Source: Phaseolus vulgaris
Lineage: Eukaryota; Streptophyta; Magnoliopsida; Fabales; Fabaceae
Length of the DNA stretch: 64,000 bases
Assembly (NCBI RefSeq): GCF_000499845.2
Contig: NC_023751.2
Location: 12,067,564-12,131,563 of the forward strand
Reading direction: 5' to 3'
Both the position numbers and the translations under genes were made by a program. How positions within the stretch are numbered: position 1 is the stretch's first letter; each line of letters starts with the position of its first letter. This document shows positions 36,755 through 48,516 of the stretch, piece by piece. The notes below the pieces were generated by a model that was given only the letters and a program-made list of their open reading frames with translations, searched no databases and was not told the origin of the DNA.

Positions 36755-39700
36755 CTAACACCAGTAAGTACCCAAAGGATGAAGATGCTCCCAAGATGAC
36801 GAATTCATAAGAGTAGTTTGTTCAAACTGAGGACACAGTATTGTATTATTAATGCCAACGTCTAAACTATTCCTTGGATTCATTTCATCATTCTGATGCA
36901 TGTTTGCAGAATACACAAGTCTCGAAGTTGGTGTTAACACACCAGCAATGCTATGTGGTTGTTGATCTCTGAGTTCAAAGAAAAGGGATAAACATTAATT
37001 TGACGAAAATTTAGTGTGAGAAATGGATTAATGACAATAAAAATTACCTGGTAGGAGCAGGGTCATAAACATTCTCAAAGTTCAGAGTTCGAGCATGTGG
37101 ATTTCCATGTGGAAACCAGTCTACTGGGTTCTTTGAGGCGCTGGTGACAAAATTATTTACATCTACACTTTTTGCACCATGTACCTAATCATCATAATAT
37201 AATTAGATTATTACTTGCTAATAAAAAATCATAGTTACAATTTGTAACCAATAAACGGCTGAAATCAAAATATGTTGTATACCTAGTTCCAAATTTTTAA
37301 AAAATGGTCACAATTGTTGAAAGCTGTAACCCTGTGACAGACTGTCTAGTAACTAATTTATTATTATCCAACATATAGTAAATGAAGCTTAAACTTAATT
37401 AGGGTTTTGTGTAAATTACCAAATTCTCTAACTAATTAATTAAAGTGAATTTACATATCCAACGTAGAATGAAAATACATCAAACAAACTTCTTATTGGT
37501 TAAACTATTTAAGAATACATCGGAATGATGGTATGTTAAAAGGCAAAGCCTCAAGAAGAGTGTGGCAACGAATGCAACACTGTGGGTGGAATACGTGCAT
37601 AACAAAACTTGAGCCAGAGCTTTTTGCTGCATAACTACGGATAGCTACATATTTGTGAAGTCCTGGAACTTATAGTATGCTTTTATATCCGTTTCTAAAC
37701 CAGTTATTGCAGCTGCAATTGTGGTGGCGCATAAAGGTCAGCTGGGAATGTTTTAGTCACCTTTTCAGGTCCTACGTTGGCGCATAAAGGGTGATGGGCA
37801 GGGGGAAGATGGTTGGTTTTCTCTGTATGCTGGTGCATGAGTTTTGTTCTATGTAAAGCTATAAAGAAGGGTGCTGCAGGTGCAAGGCTGGTTATCATGT
37901 AGATTTATGCAGCTGATGCAAATTTATTGCTGGAAAGTTTGCTACTGGTTCAGTTTTTTGGCAAATTTGTGTCTCTAGTTTGTATGCTCCTATAGGTGTT
38001 ATGCAGGCTCAATGAGACAGTAGAAGCCATACAACCTGCTCCTTAATTTTGTCCCCTTCCTTTGAGACTCTTCGGCATTCAGATGTAAATATAGGATCAA
38101 GGAACCCTCAAGGGGAAGTACAAGGCATGCATGGAAGCACCTAAAAATATGTGCACTTACAAATCAAGAGTTTTTGGAGTAGGATTCCACGCAGTTCAGA
38201 ATGCTTTGGTGGTTTTTATGGGAATCATTTGTATGCAAGGCTTTTCTCAACTTCAAGCTTTTTTTGGTGGTCTTGGTTGTTTTTATGGTAGTTGAGTAGT
38301 TTTATCTCTTAACAATTACATGTTTATGGTAATTGGTTTTGATTTTTGTACATGCGTTGGACACTCCTAAGTGTATCATTTTAATTAATTTATTTTTGTT
38401 GATAAAAAAAAACTGGAATGGTGGTTATTAATTATTGAAATGTGAGCTTAATGATATGTTTACGTACCTGTGGGGAATGAGAGGCTTCGGAATTATTCTC
38501 CTCCAAAACACACTGCAAGACGAACAATAATTTGTCTTTTAATTTGAAGACATTTCAAAAGATTAACTCATTATTTAATTAGTATGATGTACTTAAAAAA
38601 ATAGCAGTACTAAATATATTTGTGGCTGCAAGTAATTGACTGTGCTTAAGCAAATAGACTAACCTTTCGTAATTGCACTTGTTTGAGAGTTTGACGAAGG
38701 ACATATTCACGATATTCAGCCTCTCTCAGCGTTGTGATCTCGGAAGGATCACCTTCAAATATCCTAAAAAACAGTGAAACAATGGTCAGCATGCTACATT
38801 AATTCCCTCGTCAACATACCAGAATTTGGTTTTGGTTTTGGTTTAGGTTTAATTGTTGATAAATTGTAAGCAATGACAAAGTCAAAGGAATCTACCTTAG
38901 TCGTTCTTCCATCTCTTTCAATTGAGACTTGCAAGTAAAAATTTCTCTTCGAACCTCCTGAAGGTCGCATATCAGTCAAGCACATATATAGCACCTTTGA
39001 AGTTGGAAAAAAGATTATATTTAATGCTAATTTGTTGACCAAATACCTCAATTTGGGAAACTGATGAAGTCATTGGGCTGCATTGCAACACGATAAAATT
39101 GTAAGTAATCAAATGCAGATTGTATTCAAATTTATTGTAAAAGTTTAATAACAAACAAAATAAACAGTAGCTATATAGAATAGAAATAAAAAAAATACCT
39201 AGGGACTTGACCTGTTTTATCAGCTTCATCTTTCAACTTACCAAGCAACTTCTGAACGTGCTACAACACAATGGCAAATTGTATTTTCAGAATAATATTC
39301 CAAAAACTTCTAAAATCGATGTCATGTTCAAAACTTTATGTGATGCAAGACTAATTAAATTCATTTACCTCTTGGTTATGCATCCTTTGGAGTTTCACGA
39401 CAGCGTACAAGAGCACATTCACGATACATCAAAGGTTGCAACATTAATTAAATCAAGTATATTAATTAAGCATAATAAGTTATACATACATCATGTCAAA
39501 AACAAGTTAAACATGATTAAGAGTAAGTTTAGTAACAAACTAAAAATATAAAAATAAAAGTATTTTTTAACAGAGAAGCTATTTTTGTCAAAACTCTAAA
39601 AAATTCTTACAATTTTCTGTATCCGGATAGATTCTAAAATATTTAAGAAACATCAACACAAATTATCTCGAAGTTTGATGAGAGGTTCTTACCTTCCGTG

Positions 39701-40275
39701 TTCACCACTCTGAAGGTTAACATATCGTTCTAGAATTTCTTCAATGCTTTAAAATATATATTTAAAAAGAAAAACAAGTCATTAGATTTTCAAATGAAGA
39801 TCAAAGTTTTAAAATAGAATAGATAAAATCAAGGAACGAATTATTTTCTATATCAACTTATTATATTCAACTCCACCAAATGAAGAAGAAATTTTTAACA
39901 TATAAAAAATTGTAATATATACGCATAGTTAAATTAAAATATATTATAAATTTCATTTTACAAAGACACCTTATTATCCCGTAATTGATCTTGTAAATTT
40001 AACTCATTTTAAATTTACGATTGTCCAATAATTTATGAATTAGTTTTGACCTTGAAAAAAAAAACTAGGGTTAGATAGAAATGAGCAAACCTTTTGTTGC
40101 CAGAAAAGAAACTGGGTCTTCCAGATGGGGAAAACATGATGAGAGCCACATCAACACCACAAAGAACAGAAAGTTCGTAAGCTTTCTTGATGAGTCCATT
40201 CCTCCTCTTGGAGAAAGTGACTTGCCTGTTTGTGGTGTTCTCAATCTTCTTGATCTGAAGCTTCACTCTCCCCAT
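36755..40275 (-). CDS. MIKC*-type MADS-box transcription factor (AGL66/AGL104-like)
   Basis: Minus-strand exons 40091-40275, 39693-39746, 39369-39384, 39199-39260, 39047-39077, 38896-38957, 38664-38763, 38468-38512, 37048-37184 and 36755-36968 are phase-consistent and give 301 residues. Residues 1-60 are a complete MADS domain starting [19 protein letters not shown], with [33 protein letters not shown]. It is followed by [12 protein letters not shown] and a K-like coiled coil ([63 protein letters not shown]). The long I/K region split over many exons and the [10 protein letters not shown] block fit MIKC* factors of the AGL66/104 clade, which act as heterodimers in late pollen development. Exon 3 is only 16 nt. 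The gene appears intact. The C-terminal region (HPLGTYWC) is diverged. Confidence 0.88.
37515..38409 (+). mobile_element. Possible LINE 3'-end insertion in a MADS-gene intron
   Basis: The 1.28-kb intron between exons 8 and 9 carries a GC-richer block without exons. It ends TTAATTTATTTTTGTTGATAAAAAAAAA, a plant LINE-like 3' tail. Imperfect direct repeats GGAATGATGGTA (near 37522) and GGAATGGTGGTTA (near 38416) flank it and may be a target duplication. No reverse transcriptase frame is visible, so it would be a 5'-truncated copy. Confidence 0.4.
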
Positions 40276-40489
40276 GTTTCACCCTTCTCACACCACCTTA
40301 GAAAGCCTATAAATATACAGGAAAAAGGAAATAATCAACCCCTCATAAAAATGAATGAAAGAGGATTGAATAACCGAGCCACACGTTAACCCATGTGGAA
40401 TACATCTGGAGACAAAAGCGGTGAAAAGAGAAGAAAACAAGAGAAAAAGAGGAAGAAATGATGGAGATGAATTTTGTCTGTGTCTGGCC

Positions 40490-40497
40490 ATTTATAA
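40490..40497 (-). promoter_or_regulatory. TATA-like box upstream of the MADS gene
   Basis: On the minus strand TTTTATAAATGG lies about 215 bp before the start codon, in a position that would leave a leader of roughly 185 bp. It is the best TATA match near the gene; there is no experimental support. Confidence 0.4.
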
Positions 40498-40499
40498 AA

Positions 40500-41960
40500 G
40501 GTGACGCCACAGAGCTAAGATAGTGGCAGTGTGTGTATATACGCAGATAACTTGAAGACCTTGTTAAGCACCTAATTAACATGTTTATTTTCTCACCTTA
40601 GTGCAGCAACATGTATAAAACACCACTTTTAACTATTTTATCCCATAATGTTATTGTCACTAATGATATTTACGTTCGTTTCACTTCCTCTTTTTGTACT
40701 AAATATAGGAGAAGAGTGAAGTTTGTCCCAGATAACATACACATGTCACTAGTGCAGATAGTAAAATTACAAACTCATGCAGAGAAGCAAATATGAACCA
40801 GTTTTGTTTTTTTTGTTACTAGTTATTATGAGTTATAGGTGCCAGAAGTGAGGGTGGCTAAGAGGATAGAGAGATCAAGCTTGCGGTGGTTTAAAGCGTG
40901 ATAAAAGATGGAGGACTGTTGCGCGTAAGCAATGGAAAAAAGTACAAAAAATGAGTGACTGAAGAAGCTAGCCATTGCCACCTCTTCAATTCTCTCCCTC
41001 TTCTTTCAATCTCACTGACTCGGATTCTATTCTCACATTTTCCCACGACTTTCATTACCCTTCTATTATTTATTACAAATAAATTAGTTTAACAACCGGA
41101 AATTTGATGTGCAGGATACAATTGTCTATCCGAAGAAAATAATAATATTTTAATTGATGTGTGGAGTCCATAGCCTGTGTTGGAAAATGGAAAAAATTTG
41201 GTGGTTCTGATTTTAGGTTTAGTGCAAATTTAGTTATTCGCTTAAACTTTTTTTTATGTAAATTTTACAACTGTTATAAAAAGTTCATATTAACTTACTT
41301 TTAATCATCATAAAAATTTTATTTTTTATATTAAAATTATATCCACCATAAAAAAATTACTTTATATGTTTGTAACATATAATATTTTAACCGTTAATAC
41401 AATATTTTATTTTATATAATGATTAAAAACAAATTAATTATAAAAAATAATATTTTTTTAATTTGGTGTTAGAAATGTCACATCGACCACTTCATAACAT
41501 TTGGCTTAACCCATAATCTCAAAAACAACTTAAACCTGAAAGGAACACGTGACCGATGATTTTGTTTGTGTTCCCTTCAAGAATTACATATTAACAATTA
41601 ACAAACAATTGTTATATTTATTATTTAATGCATGAAGAAGAAGCATGTAGATCTTGTTGATATTTCTTTATCATCTCACTTTTATTTTAATTCTCTTTTA
41701 TATATTTTCTTATTTTTTATTTTTGCTTTTAGTTAAGATTGTTTATTTATTGATATATATTTGAGTAATAAAATTAAGTTTTTTAATATCATATAACGAG
41801 AATTTGTTTCATTATTATTAGTGCAAAAATAGGAATTAATGACAAGATACTATGACAGTTGTGTTATAGAAAGTAATATAATGACAGTTTTGTAATAATA
41901 GGAATTAATGACAACAGTTTTGTAATAATTAATATACTTATTATATAAGTTCTTCCAGAT
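40500..41960. other. MADS gene 5' flank and AT-rich intergenic DNA
   Basis: No gene recognised. Short open frames at 40611-40796 look like chance. Confidence 0.4.
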
Positions 41961-41999
41961 TTCAAACTCTCTTTCTCCGACTACAAACCCTAATGCAAA

Positions 42000-43345
42000 C
42001 CTAATTGTGCGAGAAGCGCACGAAGAAAGAAATCTCGTCCCCCACCATTGAAATCAGTGGATCTGAACCTCATCACCGACGAAGCACCTCAAGAACGAGA
42101 ATCGGAAGAATGGCGATCTAAAGCGCTACATCATCTTCTAGCTCCCCGAGCCATGTTTCCACAACCTCCTTGTCTCCACACGCCTCAACAAGATCTACCT
42201 CCATGGCATTGTTGCTGGAGCTCTCGGTGGACTTCCACTGGAAGATCAAGAACGTCTTTCGTTGCTAGTGTTGTGCGGAATGACTATAGTGACTATATTT
42301 TTATGTATAATGATTTGATCTGGTGTTGAACGGATGAATGCATCCGTTTGTTTTTCTTGTTGCTTGTGGTGATTTAGTATTGTTCCATAAAAATCTACAA
42401 CTGTCGCATTTTTACTATTTTTTCTTACTCTAATTCAAGCTATTTGTTCAATCATCTCAAGTATTTTGAGGACAAAAAACTACAATACATTATTTAAGCT
42501 TTATGCTATATTAATTGACGGGGAAAAATTATTAGATAAAAACATTATTTTATTCCACCATCCAGTACATGTGCATTGTGACATGGGCATAAACTAAATC
42601 TTTTTACTGCAGTTCATTATTATATTATTGTGTAAAGAATCTGAACCAGAGAAAATCTTGCAACAAACTGATATGTATGCTTATAATGCCAAATTATGCT
42701 TCCTACACCAGCTGGTAATGAAACGCTTTGGATTTCGATTATCACTGGACAAAATCGAGATTCTCATTTTGATCAGGAGGTATTTCTTTCTTCTTGAAAG
42801 TAATGCTTGTTTCTTTTGAATATAAGATTCAGTTAGTCTCACCCACCTACAATTTAATATCTTGTTATTAATTCAAATTTTATTAACCTTAAATTTTGAT
42901 TATTAATTCAGATTTTATTATCTTAAATTATTTATCTTTAATATTACATTTTACTGTTAGTTAATATTTTTTTATAATTTTCAGTATTTATAATTTTATT
43001 ATTTATATTATTGAAGAAAGTAAAAATAAAAAATGTAGGTATCAATTCAACCGTAATATTGTGCTATTACATTCCATCATTCATTTAATATTTTCTATTT
43101 TAAATTCATTTGATCTTTAAAAAATATATTGGTATACAATGCTTTATAAATATATCATATAAAGTCCTTTGATTTATAATTTTTTTTAGAATTATGATTT
43201 ATTTATTATATTAATCTTATTTTTAGTAACTCTCTACTTACATTTATTGTATATTTTCTACTGTACCAGAAGATGAAGAGTTGTGCCGTAATTCAGCTGT
43301 TATTGTGTCCCTGTCAGGAACCAAGATTCAGGGATATTCACGTAA
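42000..43345 (+). other. Unassigned exon-like open stretches
   Basis: Three stretches look exon-like but match no family I know. 42000-42260 is GC-richer and open in two frames (one reads KSVDLNLITDEAPQERESEE). 42614-42779 is bounded by CTGCAG and AGGTATTT and reads KESEPEKILQQTDMYAYNAK. 43270-43345 follows a CCAG and reads EDEELCRNSAVIVSLSG in one frame. They could be exons of one unrecognised or decayed plus-strand gene. Phases cannot be fixed, so no model is offered. Confidence 0.25.
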
Positions 43346-44389
43346 GATCTTTTAAGAAGACTTTATTCCTTTCTTTGAAGTCAAGGATATGGAATAATTA
43401 ACTGAATTGCCCGTTTTCATAGACAAGAACTCTAAATTTAGGGATATAAAATACATTAGGAATTCAAGTTGAAATTTTCATGCTCCTGCAGAAAGAAGTA
43501 AAATAAGATTATTTTGATTTTTTTTAAGTTAAAACTGATATTTTGTTGTTGATAGTTGATTGGTGTGGAATTTTTATTTTAAAAACATTATTATATAAAA
43601 AGGTATGATTGCTTTTGATGCGAAGTTAAAGTTGGTGAAGAATCATCATTTGAATTTTTTTTATGAAATGATAAAAATTCCTTTAAAAAAGAGTTATGGA
43701 TAAAAATACTTTTAGACTTTTTTTTAAAAAACGTTTTTGTATTTTGGATTTTAAAGATTTCAAAAGATCTCGAGGGAGGAAGAATTTGGCAAGCAAACAG
43801 CATAAAAGAACCAAATTGGCTTGAACTTAGACACCATTCTGGTTTTGCGAAGAACAACGTCAATGGCCACTTTGTTAGAAAGTCTCCATTATCTGTATTC
43901 TACACTCTCTCTGTTACCTTCATATTCCTAAACTATCCTCCTCCATTGACATCCACCTCCGATCCTCCTCCTCCTCTTTTTTGATGGCACCAGCAGGTTC
44001 CAAACTCACTTTCTTTTCATTGTTTTGCTTCAATTTTGCGATGCCCAAGTCCTTACTTTTTTTAACATTTGTTTAGGTTGAACATCAATTATGATTTCCC
44101 CCATGCAGAGCGTGTATAGATAGCTAGGAGCTACAAGGTTCTTTCTTGTTCTGTCCTCTTTCTTGAATAATCTTTTCATATATTTAATTATCATGCTGGC
44201 GACTGAAACTAAAGGGGCTACAAAACAAGATCGATTTGATCCCTATAAACCTTCAAGACAGGCCAGCTTGGTATAAGGTGAAAGTGAGAAGTAGGCACTC
44301 ACACATTAATTCTCTTTTTTTCCTTCATGGCCTTTCATCTTTTGTCGGTTGGAGTAGATTAACGAACTTTAAGTTGAAATTACTTTTAT

Positions 44390-45407
44390 GGTTTGTTTGG
44401 ATTAGAGAGTGAATTTGAGATGATTTGAAGGAAAAGTATGAAGAAAATTGTGTTGTTTGGATTAAGGTGAATATAGGAGAAAGTATACACTACAAGAAAA
44501 TCATCAAATAGAAATTAGTTTTTAGAGACTAAAATAATTAATTGCAATAGTAACTAAATTAGAGACCATTTTAGAAATTAAAACAAAAATTGGTATTTAT
44601 TGCAACTAATTATTTTGGTATCTAAAAAGGTTTCTATTTCATGATTTTCTTGTAGTGATAGGAAAAGTTTATGAAAGTTTGTGAATGATGTGATAGATGT
44701 AATTAAAATTGAATTTTTTTAATTGATAAAAATATAATTTTACAAAATTAACCTTATATTTAAAAAATATTAAAAAATTAATTTAATTTATTTATCTATA
44801 AATTATAATTATTTTAATTAAAATATTATTTTTAGTGATTGAAATATTATTTTGAATAATATATTAGAACTATTTGATAAAAATATTTAAATGATATAAG
44901 TTTTAATAAAAAAAATCTATAAATATTTATAATTATAAATATTTGATAAAAAATATTTCTATATTAAATAATATTATTATTTTTATCTTTATTTTTTATA
45001 ATTAATATAATTATTATATAATTTATATATTATAAAAAAATATTTATTATTATTATTAATTATATTATAATAATTATTGATTATTATAATTATTCTAACA
45101 TAAACTTATTTAACATTTAGTATTTTTATTTTTTTAAATATTATTATATTAAATTTAATTATATAATTTTATTAAAAATAAATAACAATTTAAATTTAAA
45201 ATGAAAAGGTTAACAATTTATAAATAATTTAATATATATACATATATATCTTTCTTCGCATATTTGAGAAGAAAGTTTTCTACACAAAAATAATCTTGAT
45301 TTACGTGTTATTCTAAATATATTCTCTTGATTTGTGTGTTTCACCTAACCACAGTAAATCTTTGTTATTCTTTGTCTTTCTCTCTATTGAACCAAACGGA
45401 CCCTTAG
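44390..45407. mobile_element. AT-rich element inserted in the GST pseudogene
   Basis: Begins GGTTTGTTTGGATTAGAGAG and ends CTCTCTATTGAACCAAACGGACCC; the end is an imperfect inverted repeat of the start. The inside is very AT-rich and noncoding and contains the CACTA MITE at 44488. The left part (GTGATGTGATAGATGTAA, then AATATAATTTTACAAAATTAACCTTATAT) resembles sequence at 45565-45710. Superfamily unknown. Confidence 0.5.
44485..44660. mobile_element. CACTA MITE with 3-bp target duplication
   Basis: The element (44488-44657, 170 bp) starts CACTACAAGAAAATCATCAA and ends TTCATGATTTTCTTGTAGTG, a near-perfect terminal inverted repeat with the diagnostic CACTA end. ATA flanks it on both sides (44485-44487 and 44658-44660), the expected 3-bp duplication. 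The interior is itself partly palindromic (AATTAGTTTTTAGAGACTAA and its partner near 44620) and noncoding. Confidence 0.93.
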
Positions 45408-45513
45408 GATCCTGCCAAGAAAGAGTTCCGTGAACAATTGACATCCCATGTTGATGGACAACGCTCTTGGTAAATTTGATTATGGGCCATTCTTGCTTGG
45501 TCAATTCAGGCTG

Positions 45514-48177
45514 GTAAGTTGAGGGTGTGAAAAAGTGAGAGTGTGAGAAGAAAGTGTGAAAAAAAGTGGGTGTGTTTGGATTAGGATATCTTATAGTGGA
45601 TGTGTGAAGAAAATTTATTGAGATACGTGAGTGATGTGATGGTTGTAAAAATATTTTAAATTATTTTGAATAGTATAAATTGTAAGATTACAAATTTACC
45701 TTTATATATAATTTTTTTTATATTAATTTTGTGCATATTTTAGTTAATTAAAATAATTTAATGTTTCATTTATAAATAAAAGAAAAAATGTAAAATTCAA
45801 AGAAATAATTAAATATAATTTTAAATGTAAGTATAATTTTATTATATTAATTTAAATTAATTTTTTTACTTAAGCTAATTTATTTAGATAATTTTAATAT
45901 TATTTATAATTATTTAAATTATGTTATGTTATATATATTCACAAAATTATTAATAATAATAATTTTCATTATTAATATTATTATATGAGAAAGTAAGGAC
46001 ACCATAATCTTTTCATCTCATTCTACTCTCATTTCTCTTTAATTATGAGATGATCCTAAATATCCTTAAATTCTTGTATTTCTAGCCAATTATCGTGGTT
46101 TATGTGAATTATCTTATGATATCTTAAATTATCGTTTTAGGATCAATTTCTCATTTCCTCTTTATTTTATCAGGATTTGTTTCCTTAATTAGAATTATGA
46201 TTAGCATAAATAAGACTTTTTTTTTTTTTATAAATTTCTCCTTAAAACACTTAAAAAAAATAAGATAAATTTATCTAAGTTATATACACCTATAAAATAA
46301 GATTTTTTTGAAAAAGTTATAATGAGATAACTATACAAAACTATCTTATATATAAACTAATTTTAACTTATAAAACAACTTATTTGTTCAACTTCTTATT
46401 TTCTTATAAAAAAATTTGGACTCTTACTATACAGTTTATGAATACAGTAAATCTATTAAGATATTAATTCATTTCTATAGTTCGTAATTAATATCAATTA
46501 GTATTTTCATCATCTTTTTATATCTCTTCCTCCCTCTATCTAAACATCAAATTTTCAATATGATGAAAGGAAGAACACATGGTTTAATCCAAAAGCAGTA
46601 TATTGGTGTAGTATTTGATAATATCAATATTTGATAATTATCAATATTTGATTAACGAATTTATTACTGTTAAAAGTAATTTATTTATAGATTAAAGTAT
46701 TATTAGTTTAAAAAACTGTATTTATAGGATTCATAATATTTTTTTATACAATATTTAAAATTATTTTAAATACTATAAAAGTTGTTTATCAATAGAAATA
46801 TTATTTTAATTGATTCACGAGTTAATTACTAATAAACATAATTATTTATAGATTAAAATATTATTAGTTCTAAAAATATGTATTGATAGGTTCATAATAT
46901 TTTTTATAAAATATTTAAAATTACTTTAAACATTTGTATATCTTTCCATAAAATTATTTGTTAATAAAAATATTATTTTAATTAATTAAAAAGTTTATTA
47001 TTATTAGCAGAAATATAGTTTATGTCTGTGTATTAATATTTTTTATTTTTATCATGTATTTAGATTTATTAAAATGAATTATAAATTTATATTATAATAT
47101 TTTAATTTATTAAAAATGTATGTATATTGATATTTTTTTTAATTTTATTATAAACTTATGTATATTTACTATCTAATATATATTTAAAAATTACATATAC
47201 ATATACTTTTTGTATCCATATTTTTTAATTTAATTTTATTATGTTATGTTGTGTATAAGATATTATGTGTATTATATGGTACCATTTTAATTTTAAAAAC
47301 AAGAAACTATATTATATATATTATCCATATATTTTATTTTTATCTTATTTTTTTAGATATTTTCCATGTTGTGTATTTCTGCATATAAATTTAAAAAATG
47401 TGAATACAGTTATATAAATTTATGATAAATTAGAATAACTAAAAGTAATGCATAGAACCACAACTTGATTTTTTTCACAAATAGTGTAATTACGTTGTTC
47501 AGAAAAATTTCAATATAATTTTTTTTTATATAAAAGCTCGATTTTTTTATTTTAAAGTTAGGTATGGAATACACTATATAATTTTATGATGAATTAAAAT
47601 AATTAAAATTAACGCATACAATCACGACATGAAAAAATATATTATTAAAAAAAAGAAAAAATAATATTTACAAAATATTCATAAACTTTAAAAAAATTGG
47701 TTAGTAGTCTAAAATAGAAAGAATGGTTTGACGGCTTAGGTAAGTAATAACAATTCTAATTGTAAAATTCATACATTAACTTTGTCAGCTTTTTGAGAAT
47801 AACTCATTTACATTTCTCTGTTGCCTTAAGATCACCATATCAATAAAGAGTAAAATTCACTTTATATAAATATAATTTAAACATAACTATTTACAGATTA
47901 AAGTGTTATTAGTTGTTAAAATATCACTAAAAATAGGTTTTAACGAACTTATTTAGTGGGGATTAACCAAAAATTATGTTAATTAATGGGGATTTTTTCA
48001 AATATCAATAAATAAATAAATAAATAAATAATTTTAATATATTTTGATAACTAAATTCTTTAAAGTTTTTTAAAAGTGTAAGTTTAGACATGTAAAACCT
48101 TTTAAAAATATTCTTAATCTTAAATATTTATTTAATCAAAACTAATTAATTAATTTTTTTGTTTATTTTACATAAAT
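45514..48177. other. Very AT-rich intergenic DNA
   Basis: No gene recognised. The left end (about 45565-45710) is related to the element inserted in the GST pseudogene. An (AAAT)n microsatellite lies at about 48007-48031. Confidence 0.45.
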
Positions 48178-48516
48178 ATTTTTATTAAAAATTATCATAA
48201 ACTAAAAATATTATTAATTATATTTTTAATACAAACTAAAAAAATAATGATTTTAAGGACAAATTAATATAATCTCAACAGTATATTTAATTAAGGGCGA
48301 TTACCAAATATTTATTTCAAAACCTGTATCAAAAGTTGATTTGAAAATCTCAATAAAAACTTATAATTATTTGATGGAATAAAAGTGTAAAAAGAAACAA
48401 TCCTAACGTTTGTAAAAAGTTTGGCGCATTCTCACCAACCAAATAAGGTTGTTTTCTTGAATGCACCATCTTCCTCCATCAGTCTTCCTTTTCACCATAG
48501 CAATCTCTTCCCTTTT
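48178..48516 (+). repeat. Inverted duplicate of 63110-63457
   Basis: Matches the reverse complement of about 63110-63457, from TTAAAAATTATCATAAACTA through AGGGCGATTACCAAATATTT, GATGGAATAAAAGTGTAAAA and GCGCATTCTCACCAACCAAA. The match continues to GTCTTCCTTTTCACCA, with one indel of about 35 bp near 48473. The two arms are about 15 kb apart. Confidence 0.88.

Larger units (their letters stand above)
43863..45513 (+). pseudogene. Lambda-class glutathione transferase pseudogene
   Basis: Recognisable exons are 43863-43996, 44077-44137, 44215-44277 and a fragment at 45408-45513. They carry the lambda GST order: PPPLF then DGTSR, R-LNINY, IARSYK, GLQNKIDLIPINLQDRPAWYK, then DPAKKEFREQLTSHVD and DNALGKFDYGPFLLGQF. 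Lambda GSTs are Cys-dependent thiol transferases; the active-site C-P-(Y/F)-A is F-P-H-A here, so the catalytic Cys is gone. Further damage: an early TAA after LPSYS in exon 1, a one-base gain in the T-run before DGTSR, a TAG where the Trp of RVWIAR is expected, and loss of the exons between PAWYK and DPAKKEF, where an AT-rich element of about 1 kb sits. The C-terminal helices after 45513 are missing. Confidence 0.85.

Noticed and set aside
45313..45504. 63-codon minus-strand frame
   Set aside because: Antisense to the lambda GST pseudogene fragment and the end of the inserted element.
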